DNA of 64,000 nucleotides from Prosapia bicincta. Lineage: Eukaryota > Arthropoda > Insecta > Hemiptera > Cercopidae. The stretch spans positions 139,013,231-139,077,230 of the forward strand of contig JBAIZL010000006.1 of the NCBI GenBank assembly GCA_036971475.1, read 5' to 3'. The translations under genes were made by a program, and so were the position numbers. Of this stretch, positions 1 to 12,489 are shown one piece after another; the first letter of the stretch is position 1, and every line of letters starts with the position of its first letter. Below the pieces are notes generated by a model, which worked only from the letters and a program-made list of their open reading frames with translations, ran no database searches and was not told where the DNA came from.

Positions 1-254
1 TCCAAATTCTTATTCATAATAAAATAGAGGAAATAACTATTTAATGAATAAGGTCTGTTACTTATGCTCCAGAGATGTTAATACCTTGACCACAGAGAGC
101 ATAATCCAACAACAGGGGTCTATAAAGACTAAACATTCCACAGAAAACAATGACGTAGTTCAGTAGGCAATTGGTGCCCGTCAGTCTACCCTCTGTTACA
201 CCTAATGGGAAACGCACTCCTCTCGTCTGTAGTTTCAGTGCACTTACCCCTCTG

Positions 255-705
255 CAGGATCGGATCTAGAAAAATATTTTGGGGAGGGCTGGTGTGAGAG
301 GAAGAAAAGGTACCCCACGTCTGAAAAATATTTAGGAGATATAATAGATATAGTGTAAACTCTAAGGGTCTTCTATCCGAGGGAAATAGTGATAGGCCTG
401 CTATGTGATATTACACAGGCATTATTTAGCCCCATTTACCATATATTTACAATGAAAAAACCTATTTTTTACATTGTAGGTGGCCCTATTTATTAATGAT
501 TACAGTATGGGATTATAGTGAATGATATTTGTTTGTAAACATATTCTACTGATTATTAAGTAGATTTAAATCGGGGACGAATGCAGGCATCGGAAAAGAC
601 ATTTTAGTTTACTTTTATAGTGTTATTTTATAGTTTACAAATTTTCACTTTTCCATATTTTGGGAGGGGCTTAAACCCTAAAGCCCCTCCTAAAATCCGC
701 CACTG
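255..705. mobile_element. hAT-type MITE with TIRs and 8-bp TSD
   Basis: The left end starts CAGGATCGGATCTAG; the right end, read inward on the minus strand, starts CAGTGGCGGATTTTAG. The flanks are CCCCTCTG (247-254) and CCCCTCTA (706-713), a 7-of-8 match to an 8-bp TSD, which is typical of hAT elements. Near the right end GGGAGGGGCTT pairs with AAGCCCCTCC as a strong hairpin. The 451-bp interior has no recognisable coding sequence, so this is a non-autonomous element. The 88-residue frame at 620-886 crosses the boundary and is not considered a gene. Confidence 0.65.
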
Positions 706-1184
706 CCCCTCTAAAAGCCTTTATGTCCCCTCTCTTTTCGAACCGTTCTTTATAATACACTATTTGCTATTAAAGTTGTTTAAATTTCGCGCACTGAAGA
801 AACTCAAGGCGGAAATTTGCGGTTTCACGGTAAACACTGTGCAAGCCGCCGCGCCGAGTTTCGCAAGGCAAACGTGTGAGCCATGAGGTCATATTGTACC
901 GGCTCGGCCTAACCTCACTCTCGGACACGACTACTGCCGTGGGATAGTTTAATTGCCTGCCATACAAAGCACTATACGTAGCACAATCGCTCGCTATTTG
1001 TATTGTTAAACGATTCCAGCCACCTTTTTATGCCTTCCTATGTGAAACTGTTCCTTTCGACGCAAACAGATGAACCGTTGTCGATAGAATTCCGAGAAAT
1101 TATGTAATAAGAAAATACAGTAATAAAAAACACTACCTGAGATTTTGTCTGTAGTCCTAAGATCCCTTAACTGTATTTTTCATT
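706..1184. other. No gene recognised
   Basis: A somewhat GC-richer stretch (about 785-960, with several CpG) lies between the MITE and the first family R copy. Open frames here are short and resemble nothing I know. Confidence 0.3.
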
Positions 1185-1650
1185 TCCTTCTATTAGTTCA
1201 CAATTTCCTCATACAGACTATCCCTTGTTCAAATTTTCAAACGTTTATAAAATACTTTTAGTTAATTCACTCAAGTTCAAATATATCTTTGTAAACTTGT
1301 AGAGGATGACACTTGATGTTAATACAGTTCTTTTTTTCAAATATTAATTCATTAATTAAATTTAAATAATTAATTTTAGTTTTATATGGGAGAAAAACTT
1401 TTCATAAAAGGGGCAAGGTATGCAATAAAGTTATTCCATCTTATTTAGTTCAAGATAAACTATAACATATGATTTCATAAAACAGCTGATTTTGTTATAG
1501 GTTATGAGGTAAAACCGCTGCTTTAAAGCACAGGTTATGCTACTTTATATTAATTGTAATTATTTAATAAAAAGTAACCAAAATACAATTTTTCTTTGTT
1601 AACCTAAGTAGGAATTGACTTAAACTTTTTGTTTATATTACTTGTACAAG
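1185..1650 (+). repeat. Dispersed family R, near full-length copy
   Basis: This is the reference copy for the family in this window. It begins at TTCCTTCTATTAGTTCAC, runs through TGTAGAGGATGACACTTGA, AAACAGCTGATTTTG and ATAGGTTATG, then CTAAGTAGGAATTGACTT, and ends at GTTTATATTACTTG. The CAGCTG-to-AGGTTATG stretch occurs twice in tandem inside the element. This copy lacks the microsatellite most others carry after the first 25 bases. The class is unknown; there is no ORF. Confidence 0.7.
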
Positions 1651-1719
1651 CAAAATTTCTGTTTGAATGCTTTTCAAAATAGCGTTGAATTTAAATTTTC
1701 TTTATCTTCCATTTACCCT

Positions 1720-1924
1720 TTTGTAAAGGAGGAAAGTCTTACTCTCATAAAAAAATAAAATTAATTCATTAAATTCAAGTAATTAATTAATAATTGAAAA
1801 AACTGTATAAACATCAATTGTCATCCAATAGGCCTACATGTATTAAAAAATGTATTTGAACTTCAATAGATGAATAAACAGTATTTTATTGAGGATTGAA
1901 AATTTGAACAAGATGAATATTAAT

Positions 1925-1981
<57 letters not shown>

Positions 1982-2005
1982 AATAATGTGAACTAATAGT
2001 AGGAA
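1720..2005 (-). repeat. Family R, 5' half, with internal (TA)n
   Basis: An inverted partial copy containing the complement of TGATGTT and TTCAAATAC, then a (TA)n tract at 1929-1979, then GTGAACTAATAGTAGGAATT, the complement of the family's left end. It faces the copy at 1185-1650. Confidence 0.6.
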
Positions 2006-4290
2006 TTGAAAAACGCAATAAAAATAAACACCAAATACACAAGCACAAATCTATATTAAAATAAATTAATATTCACTTGACGTAATGAATTAATAAACTT
2101 GAACGTAAGAAATATTTTCAAATAATAAACATTAAGATTGCTCAACAACAGACGTTAAACACACAAACAGCTCAACTCTATATTACAAAACTAACATAGA
2201 CCAATCTTATCTTGATATATTGACAAAATCAAACATAAAAACTAAAACCTAAAAACAAACAGACATTCAAATTATGAACTATCGCGAAATACCCAATATG
2301 TGAATGTTTATTGGGTTATTCACAAAAACCCTCTATAAGTGATAATCATTTTATATCATCTCAAACATTAAAACAAACATTCAAAAACTTCAAATGGATT
2401 TGAACAGGTAAACTAAAGCATGTGGAATACACAAAACGCTGCATTTATATTACAAAACATTTATTGAGGTAATTTTACAAACATTTAGAAAGAGTAAGGA
2501 TATTAACGCCTGCTGGTTTCGTGTGGATGTACTGCACTAGTACTCAGTAAATTACATTTCATCCTGTGGTTATGGGAATACAAGAAACTTATGTTACGCG
2601 CGGCTACTGAAAAAAACATGCTCTCGACGGGGTAAAACCAGTGACATGCTACTACAGAACCTTTACCACCTCGACTGGCAAAATACCTTTTTAATTTTAA
2701 TTATAGCGTGTAAACCCCTACAAAGAATGTATGAAATAAGTAAACAGTGAAATACAAGACCATCATGGAATGAGCGAAATTAGCGGTCAAACTACCCCTA
2801 CCGTCGCCAAAAATATTCAAATAAGAGATACCGAATCCGAGATGCTTGAAATAAACGTCCGCTACCCCTACTATTGCCCAAGTTCATTCAACCAGGGATC
2901 CTCCACCCCCTGTCACTCCCAAAAACCAGAAATTGATGAGTTAACAGAGTTTTGTGTTATTTTATTGAACATTGGATGGAAAATGAGGGAAATGATATAC
3001 AAAAATGAAACTGCTATAATAGATAGCATAGGAGCATAAATGCAGTTAAAGGTTGGAACAATAAACTTATGACATCTTTCAAAGACACATCTCAGAAACA
3101 AAGAACTTATCCATTGTTTGGAGACAGAGGCGTGAATGTCTATGACATTACAGTTAAACTTGAAAGGAAAACGAAGAAGGCTGAAGTATAAGAAAGTGGA
3201 TAAACGTATTGAAAACACAATGAAGAAATATGAAGGAAATAGTGACATAAAGACTTCTCTGTGTACTCTCTCCTACCTTCAAAACCTGGATTTAACTGGC
3301 GATAATAAAAAAGACAAACATACAAAACTATAGAAATAAGTATAAACTTATGTAAATATTACAAAAAAAATATTATAAAACAATATAAAACGATACGAAA
3401 AATTATAAAATATAAATATAAAACAATCATTGACGAAGCTTTTTTAATATGATAAAACACTATTAAACGTAAAAAGAAATTATAAAAAAATGTAGGCCTA
3501 TATAAACAAATCATTGACGAAGCCTTATTAGGGCTGTTTTAAACACGCCGTTGACAGTCCTAAACTAGAGAAAAGTGCAAAAATATAGGAATAATTATAA
3601 TCTTGAGTAATTTTTTTTAATGTTATAAAACGTTAGAAAAAATTGTAAAACAAATATAAACAAATCATTTACTATTATTTAGCCAGTCCAAGACCTGGTC
3701 GAAGTGTAATGGGAATCTGAAAACATAATTATTTAAAAAATCTAATTGTTTAAACTCTCTTACGAAGAGTGTGGAATGCCCAGGGCAGGTATAGTTCTGT
3801 GATGGTCGCTTATTTCACTTGTCGCTGATTTCACTAAAGATTAAGACTCTATGAACAGGTGGAACACCCGTAATGGCAGCTTTTTTCGCGACACCCCTAC
3901 AAAGGCCAAACATGAAAACACTTTTATAACATTTTTATAATTCATACTCAAGGTTTAGGAAATGAAACTTCAGAACCGCTTGAAATCAGAGCAATCGGAC
4001 AGGCTTGTTGCTTTTAGTGAGGAAACGTTCAGAATCAACATAAATCTTACTGGCGTTGTTGTAAATGCCTCCTTCCGGATTGGTGGATATAAACAAAACA
4101 TAGTTCTATTGAAAGGCACTTGAGCGGAGATGAGTGACGCAATCAAGGATTCCGAAATAGCCTCTAGCCAGCAATGCATTGTGCAAGCATTGTACAACGG
4201 AACGCGGAAAGGAAAAGCGTTATTGATTTTACGAATTAACATTGAAATTCCTAATATACTCATCTTCACTTCTGTTATGAATATTTTTAT
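2006..4290. other. No gene recognised; AT-rich
   Basis: A frame at 2770-3039 (89 codons) has no recognisable domain and no splice context. At 3360-3680, AAACAATCATTGACGAAGC-like phrases recur two or three times in an imperfect short tandem arrangement. The rest is unassigned. Confidence 0.3.
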
Positions 4291-4348
4291 TTATTCGAGT
4301 ACATTTTTCTGCCTTTTCTAACATTACAATATTTTCTTTTGTTGGCGT

Positions 4349-4372
4349 GTTTCGGAATAACTCCATTTTCAA
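4349..4372 (-). other. Penelope-type tail motif (TTGAAAA-hairpin-GAAAC)
   Basis: On the minus strand TTGAAAA, T, GGAGTTATTCC, GAAAC. The same tail, with AATATTGTAATGTTAG and GGCAGAAAAATG downstream, is found at 6505-6600, 63060-63143 and 63670-63750, beside GIY-YIG coding remnants in the last two. Confidence 0.5.
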
Positions 4373-4474
4373 AACTTAAACAGTACTGGTCGCTCTTATA
4401 TTCAAATTTATAAAGAAAAAGTTCAAGAAGATTATATAATAAACGAACAAATATACACCCAGTTGGAAGTTGAA

Positions 4475-5215
4475 AATTTTTCGATTCCCTCTATTAGCTC
4501 ACACTGTATATATCTTGTACAAATTTTCAATCGTTATTAAAATACGTTTTTTTTATTCACCCAATTAAGTTCAAACACATTTTTTTAAAACCTGTACTGG
4601 ATGACAATTGATGTTAATACGGGTTTTCCAAATTTTTTCAATAATTGAACTATCACAATTTTGGGGGTTAAGTCGGATTCAAATAGAGTATCTTCATCTT
4701 CGAAGTCTAGCGCGCTTTGGCACTGAGCCAACTTTCCCACAGCTAGTAATCTACTTCTCAAAGATGCCATGAATTTTTCTTTTGCCCACATCTGGCTGTC
4801 GTCGAAACCTCTATTTGCAAAACCTTAAATTGTTACCATAGTTACCTCACAACATCACAAATAATGCTCTAAGATTAAAAATAATAAAATAAACAAACAA
4901 ACTAGATTAATGGTATCGAACCTTGCTTCACAAACAGACAATGGGAAAGGAAAGCGAAAAGAAACTACAACATAATGCAAGCAACGAAAAAAATCGTATA
5001 AATATAGTAACAAACAAAAATAATAGTCCAACACCATACATAGAAAGGAAAATAAAAAATTGCAAGGAAATTCGTATTTTGCCACTTAGTATTGTTATTC
5101 TGAGATATGTACATGCATATTTATATTAATTGTAATTATAAAATAAAAATAAACAAAAAATTAATTTTTCTGTTGAATTAAGTAGGAATTTACTTTTAAA
5201 AAAATTACATTATTT
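4475..5215 (+). repeat. Family R, variant subfamily with a different middle
   Basis: The left end (CCCTCTATTAGCTCACAC) and right end (TTAAGTAGGAATTTACTT) are those of family R. The interior from about 4640 to 5090 is replaced by a segment containing GCGCTTTGGCACTGAG, also found in the copy at 21225-21700. Frames inside are not credible genes. Confidence 0.55.
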
Positions 5216-5224
5216 GTTAATTAG

Positions 5225-5339
5225 CTAAACACAATGAATTAAGAGTAGGCATGGCCAATAGGAAGTGAAATAGGAAATGGAGGGGCGTGGCTTGCAACAG
5301 TATACAAAGACGAACTCAAGATTTGGGTGAAGAGTAGTA
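5225..5339 (+). repeat. Penelope-type (family D) segment, left part
   Basis: GGCATGGCCAATAGGAA ... AAGACGAACTCAAGATTTGGGTGAA matches the segment at 63600-63660 that precedes a Penelope tail. The match breaks where the Tc1/mariner element begins and seems to resume at 6508, so the mobile element is nested in this repeat. Confidence 0.5.
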
Positions 5340-6507
5340 CAGGCCGTCAAAGTTATGTTAGCGTGGTGCGCAGAGACGGATTTGGTAAAGATACGATGGT
5401 GGGGAGAAAGTGTAGGGCTGGTAGTGCGGTAGGGGAGGGGGCTCTTACAGCTGGGTTGCTGGAATGCACAACACAGCAAATAGTACCGTTATCGCTTTAG
5501 TTTGTGTGACAGTGTTTATGTCTTTAGTGTATCGACCAAAACAGTATTTTTCAATACTAAATATGCCTCAACCGCAGACAACATGTCTGTTCGGCAAAGG
5601 AGTGGCGCTCAGAAGCCAAACTAAATGCATTGTTATTAATGTATTTAAAAACATATATTCTGAAAATCCCAACATGTCTTGCTCGGTAATTAAAGACCGC
5701 GTAGCTAACCTTTGTGGAATATCTGTTCATACATTTAGGAAATTATTGACGGAGGGAAAACGATTAGGAGAAAACGAAACATTCAGTACACCAGGTAAAA
5801 TTCGTACAAGAAAAATTAAAAAAGTCAACATCGATGATTTTCAAAAATGTGCATTACGAAATATAGTTCTTAATTTTCATACGACTCATCACTCGCTTCC
5901 AACATTGAAGAATGTGCTAATAGTTTTAAAGCTTAAATATCCGGAATTAGAATTTAATTTCACTCATGAAATTTTACGCAAAATTTTAAAATCCATGGGA
6001 TTTAAATGAAAAAAAACTGAAAATAAAAGAAGGGTTGTGATCGAAAAACATGACATACGCTTTAAAAGAGTATGCTATTTAAATAAAATTCGACAGTATA
6101 GAGCGGAAAATAGGCCATAATATTTTCAGATGAGTCTTATATTCATTCGACGCATATCACGAATTTAGCATGGACTGATGAATCTGTTAACGGCTACAAA
6201 AAAAAAATATTTCAAAGGGATCAAGACTAATCATAGTCCACGCTGGCAGTGAAACAGGAAGTGTGGAAAATGCCCTTTTGGTCTTTACAACAGGCCAGAA
6301 AACAGGAGATTATCACAACGACATGAATGCGGGAAACTATGAGAAGTTGTGTTTCTCCTTTCTTTACGTCAGCTGGAGTAGAACGAGCCAAAACACGCAT
6401 GCGCAAACGTAAACGTCTAATGTGAGTCATCCCTTCTACAGCCGGCCGTACTCCCCACTCACTTCTCCTACATGCGCGAACTACGCTTACAAAACTTTGA
6501 CAGCCTG
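5340..6507 (+). mobile_element. Tc1/mariner-superfamily element, TA-flanked, 1,168 bp
   Basis: The left terminus is CAGGCCGTCAAAGTTATGTT and the right terminus, on the minus strand, is CAGGCTGTCAAAGTTTTGTA. They remain similar for about 30 bases and are flanked by TA on both sides (5338-5339, 6508-6509), the Tc1/mariner target duplication. A decayed transposase lies inside. The third catalytic region is missing, so this copy cannot move on its own. The insertion splits a Penelope-type repeat, so it is the younger of the two. Confidence 0.8.
5464..6400 (+). pseudogene. Broken Tc1/mariner-like DDE transposase
   Basis: An open frame of 181 codons (5464-6009; a start at 5563, MPQPQTT, is also likely) holds the N-terminal helix-turn-helix region, including VIKDRVANLCGISVHTF and LRKILKSMGF. 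An in-frame TGA at 6007 stands where the family has a tryptophan codon. The frame continues with RRVVIEKHDIRFKRVCYL, then a frameshift near 6118, then FSDESYIHSTH with the second catalytic acid and AWTDESVNGYK. A second frameshift falls in an A-run near 6200, followed by LIIVHAGSETGSVENALLVF and GDYHNDMN. Similarity stops soon after NYEKL, so the part with the last catalytic acid is gone. The order of motifs follows insect Tc1-like DDE transposases. It is a pseudogene with three lesions and a truncation. Confidence 0.75.
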
Positions 6508-6597
6508 TACTTAGGTTTTGAAAATGACGAAACGCATCAACAATGAAAAATAGTGTAATGTTAGGAAAAATACAGAAAAAGGCAGAAAAATGTACTC

Positions 6598-6605
<8 letters not shown>
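6508..6605 (+). repeat. Penelope-type (family D) tail, right part
   Basis: GGTTTTGAAAATGACGAAACGC, then GTGTAATGTTAGGAAAAA and GGCAGAAAAATGTACTCG, followed by (TA)n at 6600-6656. The hairpin of the motif is reduced here. It continues the repeat interrupted at 5339. Confidence 0.5.

Positions 6606-6656
<51 letters not shown>
6600..6656. repeat. (TA)n microsatellite
   Basis: About 28 TA units abutting a Penelope-type tail. It produces a false tyrosine/isoleucine-rich frame on the minus strand. Confidence 0.95.
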
Positions 6657-6660
<4 letters not shown>

Positions 6661-6964
6661 CCATTGAGTTAATTTGTAATTACTCTAAGAAGTTAATCTA
6701 GTATTCCTTGTTTTCAAAAATATAGATGTAAAATAGAAGCCTAGTAAAGCCATCCCTTCAGTAGCTATCATTTTACAACGGAAAGTGGTACAAACCGATC
6801 ACAACAGGGAGGTTGAAATGTTTCTTAAACCATAACAGATCTGGTACCTTCACCTTTCTACTGAGTGGTATTACTTCAGAGAAGCAGATTTACGTTTAGA
6901 GATGTCTGCTATCCATCGGTTGTGTGGACAGCGGTGCTTCATTAAAGCCTTCTTCTATTTAACG

Positions 6965-7285
6965 TCCGTCAAATACGTTTTCTTTAAACTTGTAGTGGAT
7001 AACAAGGGATGTTAATACAGTCTTCAAATATTAATTCATTACTTAAATTTAATAATGAATTCATTTTAATTTTACACGGGAGAAAAATTTTCTCGGAAGG
7101 GGCAAGGTATGCAAAATAGTTATTTCTTCTCATTTGGCTTAAAACAAGTGATAACATAAATTCATAAAACAGCTGATTTTATGTTGTAGGTTATGTAGTA
7201 ATTATTCAATAAGAAGTAACTAAAATAATTTTTTTTTTATGACCTAAGTAGGAGTCGACTTAAAAAAAACTTTTTATAAATGTTG
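6965..7285 (+). repeat. Family R, internally deleted copy
   Basis: From AAACTTGTAGTGGATAACA through AACAGCTGATTTTATGTTG to CTAAGTAGGAGTCGACTT. The second CAGCTG/AGGTTATG unit is missing. Confidence 0.6.
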
Positions 7286-7396
7286 TACATAGATCAAACT
7301 ATAAATAATATTCGAGCTGGCTTGTGAGTGAAAGTTATAATTAAAGAATAAAAATATGGTACAACTCACAAATATAAAATTTTTTATTTCATACGC

Positions 7397-7427
7397 GTTT
7401 CAACGACTAATTTGTCGTCATCCTCAG
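7397..7427 (-). other. CTGANGA-hairpin-GAAA motif (A1, left arm)
   Basis: Minus strand: CTGAGGA, T, GACGAC, loop AAATTA, GTCGTT, GAAAC. Six base pairs counting a terminal G-U. Confidence 0.6.
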
Positions 7428-7581
7428 TGAAGATACAAAAATAAAATTAACTAAAAAAATATATATTAAACATAACGTATAAAGTTTTAACAAAAGTAAA
7501 AACAAAAGTGTTACTTTTGTTAAAACTTTATAGGTTATGTTTAATATATATTTTTTAGTTAATTTTATTTGTGTATCTTCA

Positions 7582-7612
7582 CTGAGGATGACGACAAATT
7601 AGTCGTTGAAAC
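7582..7612 (+). other. CTGANGA-hairpin-GAAA motif (A1, right arm)
   Basis: Identical to the left-arm motif, on the plus strand. Confidence 0.6.
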
Positions 7613-7680
7613 GCGCATGATATAAAAAATTTTATATTTGTGAGTTGTACCATATTTTTATTCTTTAATTATAGATCAAA

Positions 7681-8940
7681 TTGCTAATTAGTGTAATAAA
7701 ATCGTTAAAAGCCTGTATGTAAAAGGTCTAAAATGTATTTTTGGTGCAGGACATTTTAAATTAAATTGAAAAACGTTAATATTTAGAAACGACAAAAAAC
7801 TAGTTTAGATCGAGCTAAGAATATAAGCCATCTAGATAAACAATGGTTACTCGTCTCATTTTTATCAGCAAAGAAATAATTTTTCATGGTCATATAAAAA
7901 ACTATGAAAGCTTGATAACCCCAGCAATTAATTTGTACAATTTTGCGAACTAATAAATATAAAATTGATTAGCTAGAGACAGAAAGCTTCATATTGTATG
8001 GGCAGTTACATTAAATCATTCAGTTCGTGGAATAATCTGGGCCTATTAATTGCAGCCAGAACCCGGTCATATGACGACTCCGCTTCGCAGTGCATATAAT
8101 TCAGTTACACTAAACAAACTTCAAACCTGCAAATATATAGCGGGATTAATTTATACAGCAGATAATGTTATCATGAGGTTCAACCATTCACAATCTGACA
8201 CAATAAAGGCTTTCTTGTACATTCTTCTCAGAACCTGCTTTGGGAGAGGGGGGGGCAAACTTTGGTACTGCCTGAATGCGCCGGCCGTCTTGAGGTTTTC
8301 ATAATTATAGGAAAATTCTTCAAAAGATATTTGTTGAAACTAAAAAAAATAAGTGAAAAGGTACATGCGATAGATAATGGGTGTGAAAAGTTTCGATTTT
8401 TTTATTTCTTCAAGCAAAACTTATTTTTTTATCTCGAAATTCTGCAACAAAAGTTATTAATTTTTTTCCTAAAGTTTTCCAGATAAATATACAATTTGTA
8501 TAACCAAGTTTGAAACTAAGTATTTAGTAAAACATTTACAATTGGATATACTTTTTAATAAGCGTAAACCTATTTCAGTTACTTTACCCTTACAAGAGCC
8601 CCGAAAGAAATCTTGTCCGATTAAATGTTAAAGCCTAAGACCTTCGCTGATTCTTCATAAACATCTGACCTTAACTGAGAACCTGAAATGGAGAACGTTT
8701 GGCTGTTTATAGAAGCCAAAGGACATGCAGAAAAGGACTCTTGCAAATACTGAAGCGCTAAATTTATTATGGCTTCAGTGACGTTTCTTCCTGTGCATAA
8801 TGAGATTGCCTGTCCTGTTTGAGTTCCATGATTAATTTTCAACTGGGAAACTGAATTTCTACAACTCTACTTTATCGAAAATATTTCCAAATTGTATATG
8901 TGTGCATCAATTTAAATTATTGATATTGGCAAAAGTCACC
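7681..8940. other. No gene recognised
   Basis: AT-rich unique-looking sequence. The frames at 8050-8486 and 8621-8842 (60-84 codons) show no domain or splice pattern. Confidence 0.3.
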
Positions 8941-8944
8941 TTCG

Positions 8945-9049
8945 TTGAGAGCAGGGAGGGAGAGAGGGAGGGTAAGGAGAGAGAAAGAGAGATGGAGCTA
9001 GGGAGAGAGAAAGAGAAGAAAGAAGGGTTGAGAGAGGGAGGTAGGAAGG

Positions 9050-9086
<37 letters not shown>

Positions 9087-9262
9087 AGGGTTGAGAGAGA
9101 TAGGGAGGGTAGGGAGAGAGAAGAAAGAAGGGTTGAGAGAGTGAAAGAGAGACAGAAAAAGAGAGAGAAGGGGAGAAAGAGAAAGAATAAAAAGAGAGAG
9201 AGAGAGAGAGATGAAGGGAGAGAGGGAGTTAAGACACAGAGAGAGAGAGAGAGAGAGAGAGT
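8945..9262. repeat. Degenerate (GA)n-rich low-complexity tract
   Basis: Purine-rich GAGAGA/GGGAGG sequence over about 320 bases. It gives false Arg/Glu-rich and Ser/Leu-rich frames on the two strands. Confidence 0.9.
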
Positions 9263-9644
9263 GTACAAGTCTTTTAATGTAAACGTTACTGCCTACTCAT
9301 TGCTTAAGTTTTGCCTATTCCCATAATCATTAAGAAATTTACCTAATCCTACTTAGTTCATCTACCTTTTCCTACCCGTCTTCTTGTGTAGAACTCTTAA
9401 ACTCTTATGGCCTTCAGAGAGAGAAAGGAAGGGAGAGAGTAGACCCACTTCAGTTTAACAAATCCTGCACACTAATTTTAACCCTCCCTATACCCTTAAG
9501 GGAGTTTATGTGCCTACCTATCATAATCCCTTCCTACCCGTAGAGGCCAATAATAGTGAAGATACCATTAAACCTTTAAGAAGGTCACAACTATACACGC
9601 AAATAGTTTTTCAAGTCTGTCGCCAGGTAAACAGTTAACAATTT

Positions 9645-9663
9645 ATCAATTCCTTCTATTAAT

Positions 9664-9734
<71 letters not shown>

Positions 9735-9855
9735 CAATATGTTTTCTTGTGTATTAATAAAGAACAAAAGTCAAAATACAAATACAAGAATAAATTTAAT
9801 TAATTTGAATTGTAAATTCAAATATAATTCTTGTATTTGTATTTTGACTTTTGTT

Positions 9856-9911
<56 letters not shown>

Positions 9912-9913
9912 TA

Positions 9914-9953
<40 letters not shown>

Positions 9954-10405
9954 CTTGTTCAAATTTTTAATTATTAGTAGAATCCTTTTTATTCGTTCAC
10001 TGAAATTCAAATACACTTTTTTAAACTTGTATTGAATGACACCTAATATTAATAAAGTGTTTACAAATATTAATTTAATTTAATAAGGAATTAATTTTAG
10101 TTTTATATGAGAGAAATCGTTTTCACAAAAAGAGCAAGGTATGCAAATAGTTATTTCGTCACATTAGGCTTAAAATATGTGATAACATATGATTTCATAA
10201 AGCAGCTGATTTTATGTTATAGGTTATGTGGTAGAACAGTTGTTTTAACGCATAGGTTATGTTACTTTATTTATAATAATTGTAATTAACCGCATACGTT
10301 TATTTTTACTAATTGTAACTATTTAATAAAACGTAACTAATATAAAGTTATTCTTTGTTGACCTAAGTAGGAATTGACTATAAAACAATTTTCTTTATAT
10401 TACTC
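9645..10405 (+). repeat. Family R with microsatellite and nested inverted repeat
   Basis: The left end CAATTCCTTCTATTAATTC is followed by (CT)n(AT)n at 9664-9732, an inverted-repeat insert at about 9733-9860, more (TA)n at 9859-9951, then the family body from TCTTGTTCAAATTTTTAATT to CTAAGTAGGAATTGACT. The insert begins ATATGTTTTCTTGT, the end shared with foldback elements B and C, so it is probably a small Penelope-type insertion in the microsatellite. Confidence 0.6.
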
Positions 10406-10739
10406 GTTAAATTAAAGGCCACCAATTCGTTCCTCTTCCTTCCACACCACTGCCTTCATTATACCTGCACAGCCTCGCCAATTATCATTTAGTTTCATCT
10501 GTGTTTACGATTAAACTTCACGTTGCGTCGTGAGTGCCTTCATCCGTGGCAAAACCGACGCGTCCGGATATTTTACAACTTTAACTGATCCCGACATGTT
10601 ACATTATACGCCATATTTAACCCGTTTCTCCAGGACAGAACTCTTACATCCTTCATCTTTGTAAATGGTGCTGAATAATAACGATTGCTAGTAGCTCCCT
10701 GTTTTTCCTACCCATCAAAATTACATTTAATTTGTTGTT

Positions 10740-11163
10740 TTGAGAATTTACTTCTTGCTGCGGACGTCCAGGGTCATGTGACTCCGATGGTTCGATGTCC
10801 ATAATAAGTTGCTGCAGCCAAGGTCCAAAACTGTTTATCGATCAATATTGTTTTGATGTTTCCCTGGCTTCCCAGCGCAGATAGCAGAGCTGCTCTTGGT
10901 GGAATTGGTGAGGAGCATCGAAGGAGGATATGGTCCAGAGTCTCCTCCTCTTTTCTACAGTTAGCGCAGAGTGGAGATTCACTGCGATTAAATCTGAAGA
11001 GATAGGTCTCAGTCACAATGTGTCCGATTCTTGCTTGTGCTGCAAAGACGGTTGTAAATCTGGGAACCCCTTGATACATTTCCAAATCATTTGGTTCTAT
11101 TTGAATGTCATAGAGGTTTCTACTTTTGGTTGTTGAAAAGGATAACAAACTGTTTCTAAGCAA
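10740..11163 (-). pseudogene. LINE (non-LTR retrotransposon) ORF2 C-terminal remnant
   Basis: A 129-codon frame on the minus strand (11163-10774). It contains RFTTVFAAQARIGH and then CANC-RKEEETLD-H-ILLRC, a C-x2-C-x8-H-x4-C cluster. This layout is the zinc-knuckle-like end of R1/Jockey-type LINE ORF2 proteins, after the reverse transcriptase (and sometimes RNase H) domain. No reverse transcriptase is present, so the copy is 5'-truncated. A foldback-type motif lies immediately beside it near 11190. Confidence 0.6.
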
Positions 11164-11189
11164 ATCAAATAAACCTGCTTATTACAGAG

Positions 11190-11240
11190 AAGACGTTTCG
11201 ACAACCGGTTCTTGTCCTTATCAAGTCTGTTTTACTACAA
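11190..11240 (-). other. Hairpin-GAAAC motif, TTGATAAG class
   Basis: Minus strand TTGATAAG, GACAA, loop GAACCGG, TTGTC, GAAACG. It resembles the motif pair at 62390-62675, where the lead is also TTGATAAGG rather than CTGANGA. Confidence 0.4.
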
Positions 11241-11519
11241 AAAACCTAATGTTTTCATTTAACAATAAGTTGACAAAAATATCATTCCTTCCACAATTAA
11301 CTAAAAGGCCAAGTCGAGCTACTAATCTAGAAGCCTCCGTTTAAAAGAAGGTTTAAATAAAGCATCCTTCCCAAACTTCATAAAGGAGTGTATTTTTCAA
11401 GGGAGGTTATGTTTTTATGACGATGATCAAAGAACGATTTAACCACTATTTACGGTCGCGACAATTAAAACTTGTTTCTAGTTTAGAATGTTAATATTAC
11501 TTGCTTAAGTAACCTAACT

Positions 11520-12355
<836 letters not shown>

Positions 12356-12489
12356 AAACAAGTTATAAGAACTGCTTATTGCACACCAATACAGATTGTT
12401 TATAAAATCTCCAAACGTTTCAAACAACATCTTGACCGGATGAGAGTAAACACTATTTTATTAACGATTAAAAACAATTAAACCAACAA

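Larger units (their letters stand above)
7299..7670. mobile_element. Foldback element A1 with 10-bp TSD
   Basis: A near-perfect inverted repeat (arms about 7336-7500 and 7511-7673) flanked by the direct repeat ATAGATCAAA (7289-7298 and 7671-7680). Each arm holds one CTGAGGA-T-GACGAC-AAATTA-GTCGTT-GAAAC motif. It has no ORF. The related single-arm copy at 47091-47347 has its own 14-bp TSD, so the unit is mobile. I infer that it derives from a Penelope-like tail. Confidence 0.75.

Noticed and set aside
2770..3248. 89-codon plus and 111-codon minus overlapping frames
   Set aside because: Mutually antisense, no domain, no evidence of splicing.
8902..9326. Arg/Glu-rich and Ser/Leu-rich frames
   Set aside because: Artefacts of the GA-rich low-complexity tract.
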